Source: Bordetella parapertussis (GTDB lineage: Bacteria; Pseudomonadota; Gammaproteobacteria; Burkholderiales; Burkholderiaceae_C). Taken from it: a stretch of DNA of 24,475 bases. The stretch is taken from contig CAMATW010000037.1 of NCBI GenBank assembly GCA_945861305.1, positions 1 to 24,475 on the forward strand, written 5' to 3'. Position numbers and translations under genes: made by a program. Shown here piece after piece: positions 8,349 through 16,046 of this stretch. Position 1 is the first letter of the stretch; every line of letters begins with the position of its first letter. Under the pieces are notes generated by a model, which did not search any database, was not told where the DNA came from, and saw only the letters and a list, made by a program, of their open reading frames with translations.

Positions 8349-9311
8349 ATGACTGCTATCGATTCTGAACATCTGCAATTCATGCAGGACATGCAAACTG
8401 CCCTTTCGCAAACCCCAAAGAGCATTTCACCCAAATATTTTTATAACCAAGCGGGATCGATCTTGTTTGACCGCATCTGCGAATTGCCCGAGTACTACCC
8501 GACTCGAACTGAGCTGTCCATTTTGCAAAACCATGCGGGTGATATTTCAAATCTCATGGGCGAGTATGCCGACATCATCGAATTTGGCGCAGGTTCGCTG
8601 CAAAAAATTAGACTTTTGTTGAATGCTGCAAAACAACCATTGCGCTATGTGCCCATGGATATCTCAGGTGCGCATCTACAAGCCTCCTGCGCAGCTTTGC
8701 AACACGACTATCAGGGCCTACACATTCAAGCCCTGTTAGCCGACTACACCAGTACATGGCAACTGCCTGCAGCGTTACCGGAAGCGGGCAAACGTGTGGC
8801 ATTTTTCCCTGGTTCGACCATTGGTAACTTTTCTTCAGTGCAAGTTGAGACATTTTTTCGAAACTGTGCTGAGCATTTGGCAGGTGGTGCGCTTTTGCTC
8901 GGCGTCGATCTGATCAAGGGGCCAGAAGTTTTGCATGCGGCCTATAACGATGCACAAGGTGTGACGGCAGCTTTCAACCTGAATATGTTGGTGCGAGCCA
9001 ACCACGAACTTGGTTGTGATTTTGATCTAATGCAATTTGCGCATAGCGCTTTTTACAATGCTCCCATGCAGCGCATTGAAATGCACATACTCAGTCTCAA
9101 ACAGCAAGTGGTTCACTTGAATGGCGTAGCGTATGCGTTTGCGCAAGGCGAAACCTTGCACACTGAATACTCGCATAAGTTCACCATTGCCAGTTTGCAA
9201 CAGCTTGCAAAATCGTCAGGTTTGAAAACTACAGCGGTGTGGACGGATCCGCATCACTTCTTCGCCCTGATTTGGATGGACATTCCACTCATTTTAGAGA
9301 AATCAATATGA
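8349..9311 (+). CDS. egtD: L-histidine N-alpha-methyltransferase EgtD
   Basis: Trimethylates histidine to hercynine with S-adenosylmethionine, the first step of ergothioneine synthesis. It has 320 residues, normal for the family. Seen: SPKYFYNQAGSILFDRIC and LPEYYPTRTE near the N-terminus, the SAM-binding EFGAGSLQKI, and FFPGSTIGNF. The C-terminal HTEYSHKFT and DPHHFFALIW are also typical. AGGA lies just before ATG 8349. It overlaps a third reading frame at its stop (ATGA), which starts a broken DUF427 gene, so the ancestral operon was probably egtB-egtD-DUF427. Confidence 0.94.
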   Translation: MTAIDSEHLQFMQDMQTALSQTPKSISPKYFYNQAGSILFDRICELPEYYPTRTELSILQNHAGDISNLMGEYADIIEFGAGSLQKIRLLLNAAKQPLRYVPMDISGAHLQASCAALQHDYQGLHIQALLADYTSTWQLPAALPEAGKRVAFFPGSTIGNFSSVQVETFFRNCAEHLAGGALLLGVDLIKGPEVLHAAYNDAQGVTAAFNLNMLVRANHELGCDFDLMQFAHSAFYNAPMQRIEMHILSLKQQVVHLNGVAYAFAQGETLHTEYSHKFTIASLQQLAKSSGLKTTAVWTDPHHFFALIWMDIPLILEKSI

Positions 9312-9460
9312 GAGCTTTTTGGAAAGACGCCGTTGTCGTTAAGTGCCCTCAAACCGTTTTGGTTGAAGGCAAGCACCATTTCCCGCTAAGTCATTGATCC
9401 AAAGCCAAGTCTTTGCTAGTAACCCCAAATCCATGTGCGTGTGGTAAGGACAGTTGAGTG
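9308..9460 (+). pseudogene. Broken DUF427 gene after egtD
   Basis: ATG 9308 overlaps the egtD stop and encodes 29 residues, beginning MRAFWKDAVV and continuing TVLVEGKHHFPLSH before a TGA at 9395. This matches the start of DUF427 proteins (M-x-A-x-W, then a VEGNxYFP-like motif). After a one-base frame change the next frame reads SLIQSQVF, then KSMCVW, a TAA at 9445, and GQ, which corresponds to the CPWKG core with the lysine codon replaced by a stop. Beyond this I see no further match. The gene is therefore frameshifted, interrupted and probably truncated. An intact but divergent DUF427 gene lies at 22416-22967. Confidence 0.6.
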
Positions 9461-9492
9461 GCTTTAACTCTGAAAAGATTGAGGGTCTTAGC

Positions 9493-9516
9493 GTCTTGAT
9501 CATTCAGCGCCAAGAC
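9493..9516. terminator. Possible hairpin between convergent genes
   Basis: GTCTTG (9493-9498) and CAAGAC (9511-9516) form a perfect 6-bp stem with a 12-nt loop. It lies between the plus-strand egt operon remnant and the minus-strand sugar dehydrogenase. No clear U-run follows, so termination is only inferred from position. Confidence 0.3.
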
Positions 9517-9523
9517 ACGCCGT

Positions 9524-10834
9524 TCATTCGGCTTTGACCATGTAAATGGCGTCTTCCATCACCTTGTTGCGCTTGCTGTTGACAGCAGTCAATGCGTACA
9601 CATTGCCTTTGCTGTCTTGTCCAAAAGCCAAAATATAGGGCAACTTTCCATTGGCGGTGGGTTCACTCATTTCTATCCGGGTGTTCACCATCGACCAAGA
9701 GCCAGTCTTTGTAGGCGAGGCCACGAAAACTTGTCCATCGTTTTGGTCAAAACGCTTGCTCCAGTCGCCAAAAATATACTTGCCATGCAATTGTGAGGAA
9801 CTGCCACGGTGTATGTAACCACCTGCCACAGAGATACCTTTGCAACCAGCAGGCACTGCAGAGCAATTGGGGTACTCAATCACGGCAGGATTGATGGCAG
9901 ATTTATTACAGTTTTCTTTTTGGACCTGGGGGTTTTCCCAGCTGAAGCAGCGCATTTGGCCTTCAACTATCGGCCATCCCATGTTCTTGCCTTTCTCAAT
10001 GATCTTGATGGACTCATAGCTGTCTTCTTGCACATCTCCACAAATTAATTGTTTGCTTCCTTTGGAGTCAAAAGAACAACGCCAAGGATCGCGTAAACCA
10101 AATGCCCAAATTTCGGGAAGTGCTTGGGGTACTTTGACCATTGGATTGTCAGCAGGAACCCGGTAAGGCTTGCTTTTGGTGCTTTGTGAAACATCAATGC
10201 GAAGTATTTTTCCGAAATAATTGTCTAAATTTTGGCTGTTGTAGTTGGCTTTTTTCTCAGTCCATTCAGCCTTATAGCCACCGTCACCCGTGGAAATGTA
10301 GAGCATTTGGTCTGGACCAAAACCTATCCAATGCCCATTGTGGTTGAAATTCGGCCATGGCAAAGAGTGGACACGCTTACCTGAATTGGGGTCAATGCGG
10401 TTTTTGGAAGACTTGCTCACCACAAATTCTTCGACCACATTGAGGTGTGAATAACCGTCCGGAGCGACAGTGTTGTCTGATCCCAAGGGAGCAGAATACG
10501 CCACATAAATTTTCCCGTTTTTCTGGAAATTGGGGTGAATAGCCATTCCCAACAAACCTGCTTCGCTGTAGTCAGAGTTAAAAGGCAGAATTTTGGACGT
10601 CAAGTCCAACAGTGTGTGGGTGATTTTGCCGTCTTCCAAAACCTTGATCAGTCCCTCGTGTTCCATGATGAACATTCGCGATTCGCCTTGGGGTTGAACC
10701 ATGGCTAATGGCTTATTCAAGCCATCAACGACTTTAATCAATTGGATGGGTGTTTCTGCCCATGCAGTGGTCGACACACACATACAAGCCATAAGAACTT
10801 GAAAAATTTTGGAAAAAGACATAACGGCTTTCAT
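9524..10834 (-). CDS. PQQ-dependent sugar dehydrogenase-like periplasmic protein
   Basis: A six-bladed propeller of the glucose/sorbosone dehydrogenase family, 436 residues. Members use PQQ to oxidise sugars in the periplasm. Seen: an N-terminal signal peptide (cleavage likely after TTAWA), then VVDGLNKPLAMV, GLLGMAIHPNFQKNGKIYV, FNHNGHWIGFGPDQMLYISTG with the GDGG loop, NYFGKILRID, WAFGLRDPWRCSFD and YIHRGSSSQLHGKYIFGDW, a blade order typical of the family. ATG 10834 is chosen because the longer frame to 10939 overlaps the upstream membrane protein and would bury the signal peptide. It follows the TMEM220-like gene by 13 bp. The actual substrate, and whether PQQ is bound, are unproven. Soluble aldose-sugar-dehydrogenase-like proteins are close alternatives. 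Confidence 0.88.
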   Translation of the reverse strand: MKAVMSFSKIFQVLMACMCVSTTAWAETPIQLIKVVDGLNKPLAMVQPQGESRMFIMEHEGLIKVLEDGKITHTLLDLTSKILPFNSDYSEAGLLGMAIHPNFQKNGKIYVAYSAPLGSDNTVAPDGYSHLNVVEEFVVSKSSKNRIDPNSGKRVHSLPWPNFNHNGHWIGFGPDQMLYISTGDGGYKAEWTEKKANYNSQNLDNYFGKILRIDVSQSTKSKPYRVPADNPMVKVPQALPEIWAFGLRDPWRCSFDSKGSKQLICGDVQEDSYESIKIIEKGKNMGWPIVEGQMRCFSWENPQVQKENCNKSAINPAVIEYPNCSAVPAGCKGISVAGGYIHRGSSSQLHGKYIFGDWSKRFDQNDGQVFVASPTKTGSWSMVNTRIEMSEPTANGKLPYILAFGQDSKGNVYALTAVNSKRNKVMEDAIYMVKAE

Positions 10835-10847
10835 TGTGTTAAAGGGT

Positions 10848-11267
10848 TCAGGTACTGACGTGTGTCTCGTCTGCTTCGGTAGAGTTTTCATTGGACATAT
10901 ATTGTCTGCTGGCATACAAATTGATGGCGCAAACCACAATCATGGTGATAAGTCCACCAAATTCTCTGGTGTTTTCGATCCAAGGAGTAGAGGCCATCAT
11001 GGATTGGGTCAAGGAGTCGAAATGGTGCGCTGTGGCCCAAGAGAAAACTCCATCTTCCTCCACAAAGTTATAAACAGCATAGGGCGAATACACAGCGATG
11101 TTGAACATATTCAAGCGCTTGGCGCTGATATCTTTGAGAGCGTAGACGCAAGACAATGCCGAAAGAAGGTAAAGCGGCATCCACAAATAAGGGTCTGGGT
11201 CATTCCACTGCAAACCAGCGCAGATAACGAAAAGAACAGCAAATACAGTATTGAAGATTTTGAACAT
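10848..11267 (-). CDS. TMEM220-like small membrane protein
   Basis: A polytopic membrane protein of 139 residues with about four hydrophobic segments. The stretch LQWNDPDPYLWMPLYLLSA (an NDPDP turn before a membrane helix) matches the TMEM220 family signature. Function is unknown for the family. ATG 11267 is chosen because AAGGA sits five bases upstream; ATG 11282 is the alternative. The last 20 residues are polar and acidic. It directly precedes the sugar dehydrogenase and is probably co-transcribed with it. Confidence 0.75.
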   Translation of the reverse strand: MFKIFNTVFAVLFVICAGLQWNDPDPYLWMPLYLLSALSCVYALKDISAKRLNMFNIAVYSPYAVYNFVEEDGVFSWATAHHFDSLTQSMMASTPWIENTREFGGLITMIVVCAINLYASRQYMSNENSTEADETHVST

Positions 11268-11391
11268 TGGATTCCTTGCCATTGTCTTGGGGTTAAAAGC
11301 CAGCACATATTATAGGTTGCAGACATAAAGGCAAGGGTTAGTACCCATGCGAAGCGAAGTTTGCTGGATTCTTCACTAAGTTTGTGATGGT

Positions 11392-12933
11392 TTATTGAAC
11401 TGATGAACGATGCATGCGGGCTTGCTCGGCAATCAGAAGCCTAGACTCATCTGAGAGTCTATTGAGATTTTTCAATTGCATGAGCATTCGCGGATTCTTC
11501 GCCAGCGTGTTTGCATGTGTATTCAAGTAATTCCAATAGAGGGTAGTGAAAGGGCAGGCTTTGTCGCCGGTAGATTCTGCGGGGTTGAATTTGCAGCCTT
11601 TGCAATGGTTGCTCATTCGGTCGATGTATTTGCCGCTGGCCACATAGGGCTTGCTGGCCATCAGGCCGCCATCGGCAAACTGGCTCATGCCCAATGTGTT
11701 GGGTAGTTCCACCCACTCAACTGCGTCTACATAAACACCCAAATACCAAGCATGAACTTGTTTGGGCTCGACACCCAATAGCAAGGCGTAAAGACCGGTC
11801 ACCATCAAGCGCTGAATATGGTGGGCATAGCCGTGGTTCAGTGTTTGCACAATTGCGTCGCGCAAACAAGCCATGTCGGTTTGCCCCGTCCAATAAAAGT
11901 GGGGTAGCGCAACCTGCGCGTTCGAGGTATTGAGTTCAAGGTAGTTCGGCATGTGGGTCCAGTAGATACCGCGTACGTATTCGCGCCACCCTAAGACCTG
12001 CCGAACAAAACCTTCAACAGCTTCCAGCGGTGCATGTCCGTCGTGATAAGCCTTAGAAGCTGCGTCGCAGACTTCTCTTGGGTTGAGTAATTTCAAGTTA
12101 AGTGAAGATGAGAGATGGGAGTGGTAAAGCCATACTTCTCCTTCCCACATAGCGTCTTGGTAGAGACCAAAATAGGGAAGACGATGCGCGATGAACTCTT
12201 CCAGTGCCATCAGTGCCTGTGAACGCGTGACCGGCCAACCAAAACTGTCGACTGAGCCAGGATGGTGAGCAAATCGTTGTTGCACCAAGTGGATGACTTC
12301 TTGCGTGATCTGATCAGGTGCAAATCGAGTTGGGGCGGGAAGTAAACCTGGCCCGTTCTTACCAAAGCTGCCTCGGTTGTCGGCATCAAAATTCCACTTG
12401 TCACCAATGGGCTTTTTCCCATTCATCAGGATCCCAGTTTTCTGTCGGAGTTCGCGGTAGAAATATTCCAACCGAATCTGCTTTCGGTTCGCGGTGTGCG
12501 CCGCAAAATCACGCACCGTGCTGAAAAAATGCATGTCATCACGAACTTCTAACACCAGTTGATGCTTTGCGGCCACTGCTCGCAAGCTTTGCAGCACGCG
12601 CCATTCGCCAGGCGCGGTGATGATGAGTTTGTCGGGTTGTTGCTGAGCCAAAGTTTTTTCAAGCTCTAAAGCCAAGCTGCCCAGATTGTCAGCCGCGTCC
12701 AATTCGCTGTAGATGACCTGCCAATCTTTTTCACGCAAGGCCGCTGCGAAATGCCGCATGGCACTCAAAAAAACCGTGGTGCGCTGCTTGGCCGACACCA
12801 CATGCGTGGACTCCTCATCAACTTCAGCCATCCACACAGCATCTTGTTGTGGATCGAAGTCGCTGAAGGCTGAGGCGTCTTCATCGAGTTGATCACCTAA
12901 AACCAGAACCAAGTGTCTAAGGGAGGTTGTCAT
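11392..12933 (-). CDS. Fe-S cluster photolyase/cryptochrome (PhrB/CryB class)
   Basis: Light-dependent DNA repair enzyme or photoreceptor of the iron-sulfur bacterial cryptochrome/photolyase class, 513 residues. Known relatives are Agrobacterium PhrB, a (6-4) photolyase, and Rhodobacter CryB. Seen: N-terminal VLGDQLDEDASAF and HVVSAKQRTTVFLSAMRHF of the class, VLGWREYVRGIYW, and four cysteines, C356, C444, C447 and C460. Their spacing (88, 3 and 13) equals the known [4Fe-4S] ligands of PhrB (350, 438, 441, 454). ATG 12933 sits 30 bp after the DUF2256 stop, so the two are likely co-transcribed. The gene belongs to the left, degraded copy of a duplicated photolyase neighbourhood. Repair of (6-4) lesions versus signalling cannot be separated from sequence alone. 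Confidence 0.93.
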   Translation of the reverse strand: MTTSLRHLVLVLGDQLDEDASAFSDFDPQQDAVWMAEVDEESTHVVSAKQRTTVFLSAMRHFAAALREKDWQVIYSELDAADNLGSLALELEKTLAQQQPDKLIITAPGEWRVLQSLRAVAAKHQLVLEVRDDMHFFSTVRDFAAHTANRKQIRLEYFYRELRQKTGILMNGKKPIGDKWNFDADNRGSFGKNGPGLLPAPTRFAPDQITQEVIHLVQQRFAHHPGSVDSFGWPVTRSQALMALEEFIAHRLPYFGLYQDAMWEGEVWLYHSHLSSSLNLKLLNPREVCDAASKAYHDGHAPLEAVEGFVRQVLGWREYVRGIYWTHMPNYLELNTSNAQVALPHFYWTGQTDMACLRDAIVQTLNHGYAHHIQRLMVTGLYALLLGVEPKQVHAWYLGVYVDAVEWVELPNTLGMSQFADGGLMASKPYVASGKYIDRMSNHCKGCKFNPAESTGDKACPFTTLYWNYLNTHANTLAKNPRMLMQLKNLNRLSDESRLLIAEQARMHRSSVQ

Positions 12934-12963
12934 TAGCGGGAAACTAGCATAGTCTGGCGAACC

Positions 12964-13137
12964 TCATTGGATATTGTTGCTTGTTTTGAGTTTTCTACAA
13001 GCATCTGAACAGTACTTAACGTCTTGCCAATTCTTGGCCCACGACTTACGCCAAGTCATTTCACGTCCACAAACTTGACAAGGCTTGCTTGGCAAGTTTC
13101 GCTTGTTTCCTTTGAATGAAGACGCTGTTTTCACCAT
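12964..13137 (-). CDS. DUF2256 zinc-ribbon small protein
   Basis: A 57-residue basic protein starting MVKTASSFKG. Seen: LPSKPCQVCGREMTWRKSW and VKYCSDACRKLK, with four cysteines at positions 20, 23, 43 and 47 that should bind zinc, the DUF2256 signature. This family is frequently encoded next to photolyase/cryptochrome genes; its role is unknown. ATG 13137 is chosen since the longer frame to 13296 reads through a remnant of a different gene (DUF3429) in another frame. Its start overlaps the stop of that remnant by 7 bp, a leftover of translational coupling. The photolyase gene follows after 30 bp. Confidence 0.88.
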   Translation of the reverse strand: MVKTASSFKGNKRNLPSKPCQVCGREMTWRKSWAKNWQDVKYCSDACRKLKTSNNIQ

Positions 13138-13250
13138 AGCACGGGTATCAATAAGCAGATGCCAGCAATCGTTGTTGATATAAAAGATTGGATTGCAAGC
13201 CCCCAAGTGGTGTAAAAAATCAAGTTGGCCAAAGCTAAAAAGTTGCTCAC
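13131..13250 (-). pseudogene. DUF3429 C-terminal remnant
   Basis: The minus-strand frame ending in TGA at 13131 reads ANLIFYTTWGLAIQSFI and then TTIAGICLLIPVLW. These align with two parts of the intact DUF3429 protein at 19924-20370: GSLIVDTHWGLAIQFI, and VISGICLALPAVV at its C-terminus. About 25-30 residues between the two blocks are missing. The DNA match is also visible: ATTGCAAGCCCCCAA is shared. An in-frame TAA lies at 13251-13253 and the N-terminal half is not found. It is therefore a truncated, internally deleted copy, placed just before DUF2256 as DUF3429 is placed before photolyase in the right-hand operon. Confidence 0.6.
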
Positions 13251-13494
13251 TTAGAAATTTTATATTTTCTGAATGGGCTGTGTTTAGGAGTGGCATTTGA
13301 GTAAATCAGCGAATGCCTAGAGGCTTTTAAAGCATACAAAAAGTTACTAATCAAGGCTATGCAGGATTTCGGCTAAGCTGATTGATGTGAGGAAAGAGGA
13401 TGAGAAATTTGCCATCCTCAGTAGCTTCAAGACCTTTAGCGACCACCTTATGGCTTAATCTACGTATGTTTGCTTTTTTTCAACTTCACACTTT
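13251..13494. other. Intergenic stretch with unassigned coding-like remnant
   Basis: No complete gene is visible. On the minus strand one frame (about 13460-13355) reads HKVVAKGLEATEDGKFLI followed by LFPHINQLSRNPA and a stop. It looks protein-like but has no ATG and no family I recognise. It may be debris of the same degraded photolyase operon, or chance. The plus-strand flavin reductase promoter should also lie here; an A/T-rich stretch precedes ATG 13495 without a Shine-Dalgarno. Confidence 0.3.
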
Positions 13495-14586
13495 ATGACT
13501 GCTATTTCTACTCAAGCCGATTTGCCCTCAGTTGACCCCGATGAATTACGTCGCTGTCTAGGTTCCTTTGTCACGGGGGTGACGGTCATGACGGCCTTGG
13601 ACGAAGACGGAAATCTTGTGGGCATGACAGCCAATTCATTCACTTCTTTGTCGCTTGATCCACCCTTGATTGTGTGGAGTTTGCGTTTGAATTCCAGCAG
13701 CATGCCCATTTACAAAAAAGCACATCGTTTCGTGGTCAATATTTTGGCCCAAGATCAAATTGACATCTCCAACCGCTTTTCCAAATCAGCATCCGATAGG
13801 TTCAACGGCATACCCTTCAAGACAGGCATTGCTGGGGTTCCCTTGATTGACGGCTGTGCCTCTTACTTGGAATGCAAACTTGAAGCCTCTTACCCTGGTG
13901 GTGATCATTTGCTTTTTGTGGGGCGCGTCGAGCGCATACAACTGAGCGAGCGTAAGCCGTTGGCTTTTGGCGGTGGACGTTATATGGTGGTCCACCCTTA
14001 CGATAATAAATCCAGTGATGGCATGGCTTCCGAACATGTAGCTACCTTGAACGCCATTCACTTGGCACGACCCTGTTTGGAAGATATACATCGCGATACA
14101 GGCAAAACCGTGGGGCTGGGTGTGTGGGGCAATATGGGACCCACCATGATTTGGTGGATTGAGGCTCGCAGACCCTTGGAGTTGCGATTGCGTTTTGGTT
14201 TGGTGGTTCCACTGTTGGGTTCAGCCACAGGAAAAATTTTTGCAGCATATTCCAATCCCGAGCTGATAAATTCATTGGTAGAAGCTGAAATTCAAGCTGC
14301 TCGCAAGAACAATGCAACGAGCTTTACTTCCCACGATGAGGTGCAGCAACATTTGGCCTTGGTACGTGAGCGCCGATGCGCCACCATCAGCGACTTGATC
14401 ATGCCGGATATTCATGACAAAGGCGTTCATGCTGTTAGCGTACCTGTCTTTGATGCGGCGGGTGCGATTGTGTTGGCGCTGACCATGATGGACGACGCCA
14501 CCGAGTTTCAAGACAGCGATAAAGCAGTGGTTGTGTTGAAGGCCGAAGCATTGATACTGTCCAAACGATTGGGGTACCGAGGATGA
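13495..14586 (+). CDS. Flavin reductase fused to an IclR-type effector-binding domain
   Basis: A 363-residue two-domain protein. Residues 1 to about 165 are a flavin-reductase-like FMN-binding domain: LGSFVTGVTVMTA and GMTANSFTSLSLDPPLI are its hallmarks, and such proteins supply FMNH2/FADH2 to monooxygenases. From about residue 180 to the end the sequence resembles the ligand-binding domain of IclR regulators (LGVWGNMGPTMIWWI, VPLLGSATGKIFAAY, AVSVPVFDAAGAIVLALT). No helix-turn-helix is present, so it is not a DNA-binding regulator. An effector-controlled reductase is plausible, as in the p-hydroxyphenylacetate hydroxylase reductase C1, which carries a different C-terminal regulatory domain. 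No monooxygenase partner is adjacent. It is the only plus-strand gene between 9460 and 21490. Confidence 0.88.
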   Translation: MTAISTQADLPSVDPDELRRCLGSFVTGVTVMTALDEDGNLVGMTANSFTSLSLDPPLIVWSLRLNSSSMPIYKKAHRFVVNILAQDQIDISNRFSKSASDRFNGIPFKTGIAGVPLIDGCASYLECKLEASYPGGDHLLFVGRVERIQLSERKPLAFGGGRYMVVHPYDNKSSDGMASEHVATLNAIHLARPCLEDIHRDTGKTVGLGVWGNMGPTMIWWIEARRPLELRLRFGLVVPLLGSATGKIFAAYSNPELINSLVEAEIQAARKNNATSFTSHDEVQQHLALVRERRCATISDLIMPDIHDKGVHAVSVPVFDAAGAIVLALTMMDDATEFQDSDKAVVVLKAEALILSKRLGYRG

Positions 14587-14677
14587 AAAAAAACGCATGA
14601 GCAAGCTGGTGGGGAAGAGGATGAAAAGGGTAGCCTTAATCTGATCAGTCCAGCACAGGGTGATGATTCCTGGTTTT

Positions 14678-15193
14678 TTACTTAAAGGATTCCGATTGAG
14701 GCTCAAAACAATTAATCAGTGATAGAGGGGGATTTTTCAATCTTTTAATCAAGAACTTTCTGACGAAAGGGGCTGCTATGTGTGGATTTGGGTAGCCACT
14801 CCAGACAGCATCAGACACGATCCCAGCAGAAGAATCTGAGTTTTGAATCATGACGACAGCAGGAAGCAGACCATTAAATTCAACCTCTACCAAGATCCAT
14901 GTCCCCATGGACCCTGCGCTTGTAATTTTTAAATAGCTTGAGTCAGGTGGGCTTTAATCATGAATCAAGATTTGGGCTAGTTGGTACTTATTTTGTGAGG
15001 CTGTCAAACGCTCAACTTGCGAGCAGTTTCTCGTTAATTTATTAATTTTGATTTCGATATTTCCCAATAAATCAATTGGGCGTTCATCGACGGTCAACAA
15101 TAATCCCAGGTCGTCTCTGATCCAGTTAATGTGAGTCAGAGCGATTAGGATGATGAATAGCGGTAAAAGGAGTATTTTTCTTGTTTTCCTCAA
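14678..15193 (-). pseudogene. Membrane-anchored protein, left copy, interrupted by TAA
   Basis: Left-hand paralogue of the 175-residue protein at 20383-20910. A TTG start at 15193 gives an N-terminal membrane helix, then THINWIRDDLGLLL and ERPIDLLGN, and stops at TAA 14954-14956 after 79 codons. Reading straight through in the same frame continues SPPDSSYL, WILVEVEFNGLLPAVVMIQN, VWSGYPNPHIAAPFVR and INCFEPQSESFK, parallel to the intact copy. The stop replaces the Tyr84 codon of that copy. The rest of the frame is still open, so the mutation is recent, or the product is a short N-terminal fragment. The start codon has also decayed from ATG to TTG. Confidence 0.82.
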
Positions 15194-15320
15194 GGTGTTC
15201 GATCTTCATGGCCTTAGGCATGCACATTTTTTCTCCGTCCCAAACTTGGCCGCACCAACAAACTCCTTCGGGACTAATGATGCAAGTTCCAGTTCCACAG
15301 CATCGTTCATCTTCTGTCAT
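15126..15320 (-). CDS. Cys-rich small protein, left copy
   Basis: A 64-residue product, MTEDERCCGTGTCIIS and then GVCWCGQVWDGEKMC, with cysteines at 7, 8, 13, 21, 23 and 33. The pattern suggests a small metal- or disulfide-stabilised knot. I know of no function. ATG 15320 is preferred over 15326 because GAGGA lies six bases upstream. Its 3' part overlaps the next gene in another frame by 68 bp. Compared with the right copy it carries one base less after the GEK codons, so the two copies end in different frames: this one continues KMCMPKAMK, whereas the right one stops after 40 residues. It lies between a DUF2805 gene and the interrupted anchored-protein gene. Confidence 0.68.
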   Translation of the reverse strand: MTEDERCCGTGTCIISPEGVCWCGQVWDGEKMCMPKAMKIEHLEENKKNTPFTAIHHPNRSDSH

Positions 15321-15345
15321 GTACATTCCTCAACATAGCTAGGGT

Positions 15346-15648
15346 TCAACAATTGGCTCTTCTGTGGTCTGCAATTTGATGGTCATCAAATTTCATTTCA
15401 GGGCTTCTTAGCGCACGATGCTTGGTCACTCTTCCTTTCACCCTTTTTCTCCACATCGTAAATGACTGAGGTTTGAGCTCAGCCCGCATGAGACGGATCA
15501 CTTCTGCTTCAGAGATGCCAATTTTTTCTCGGATGGTCTCAAATGAGGTTCGATCCTCCCATGCCATTTGAATGACAGCTGAAATGTCACCGGCAGTTAG
15601 ATTTTTCCAGTTAACTGATACACCGGCATGCAAGGAGTTGATTTTCAT
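15346..15648 (-). CDS. TIGR03643/DUF2805 family protein, left copy
   Basis: A small basic protein of 100 residues. Seen: AGDISAVIQMAWEDRTSFE, an HTH-like helix pair GISEAEVIRLMRAEL, and SFTMWRKRVKGRVTKHRAL, the core of the TIGR03643 (DUF2805) family, often found near photolyase/cryptochrome genes. Function is unknown; a nucleic-acid-binding role is a guess from the basic helix-turn-helix-like look. ATG 15648 is used; TTG 15654 is possible. It differs from the right copy at about 18 of 84 aligned positions. First gene of the left cassette. Confidence 0.85.
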   Translation of the reverse strand: MKINSLHAGVSVNWKNLTAGDISAVIQMAWEDRTSFETIREKIGISEAEVIRLMRAELKPQSFTMWRKRVKGRVTKHRALRSPEMKFDDHQIADHRRANC

Positions 15649-15830
15649 AAGCAAAATATCGACATTATTTTAATGCGTATTCTTAAGTGCTTTTTTAAGG
15701 TCATCGTGAATAGCGGGTACATTCATTTTTCTTTTATTGAAGTAGTTAGAAATCTTCTGATGCTAGAGGCCTTGCAGATTCCATAAACATCTATTAAATC
15801 GAGCTACTGATCAATCAGAATATTGACTGA

Positions 15831-16046
15831 TCATGGTGAATTAGTGTGTATTGGAGCTAACTTTTTTTCCCGCAGCTTGATCAAATCAGCAGCAGTCAAC
15901 TCGACGTTCTCACCATCAACTGCAACAACGATACCCGTGTTAGTTTTGATGGCTAGATCGTGGGCTGAACGAGCGGCACGTTCCATGGCTGCGTATGAGC
16001 CTGCCAAATCTGGGTCCGTAGAGGTGCGAATGTCTTTGGTGTTCAT
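15831..16046 (-). CDS. Putative antitoxin partner of the zeta-like toxin
   Basis: A 71-residue protein translated just after the toxin gene: GGAG lies six bases before ATG 16046, and the ATG overlaps the toxin TGA (ATGA). Sequence features are an N-terminal helical part with YAAMERAARSAHDLAI, then TGIVVAVDGENVELTAADL. I recognise this as a type often encoded beside small zeta-like kinases, but no family name is certain. The gene order toxin-then-partner differs from classic epsilon-zeta. Antitoxin function is inferred from context only. Confidence 0.6.
   Translation of the reverse strand: MNTKDIRTSTDPDLAGSYAAMERAARSAHDLAIKTNTGIVVAVDGENVELTAADLIKLREKKLAPIHTNSP

Larger units (their letters stand above)
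14678..15648 (-). repeat. Left copy of duplicated three-gene cassette
   Basis: DUF2805 - Cys-rich small protein - anchored protein, in the same order and strand as 20383-21341. Similarity is clear along the whole length at protein level and in long DNA stretches. The DUF2805 pair matches at roughly four of five positions. Homology continues beyond the cassette, to a DUF3429 remnant and a photolyase, after an interposed plus-strand gene. Confidence 0.85.

Noticed and set aside
14650..14680. Rho-independent terminator after the flavin reductase
   Set aside because: CAGG/CCTG gives only a 4-bp stem before the T-run; too weak to call.
15808..15833. Pair of TGATCA palindromes at the end of the antitoxin gene
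   Set aside because: Short, common hexamers; no clear longer symmetry or duplication of a target site.
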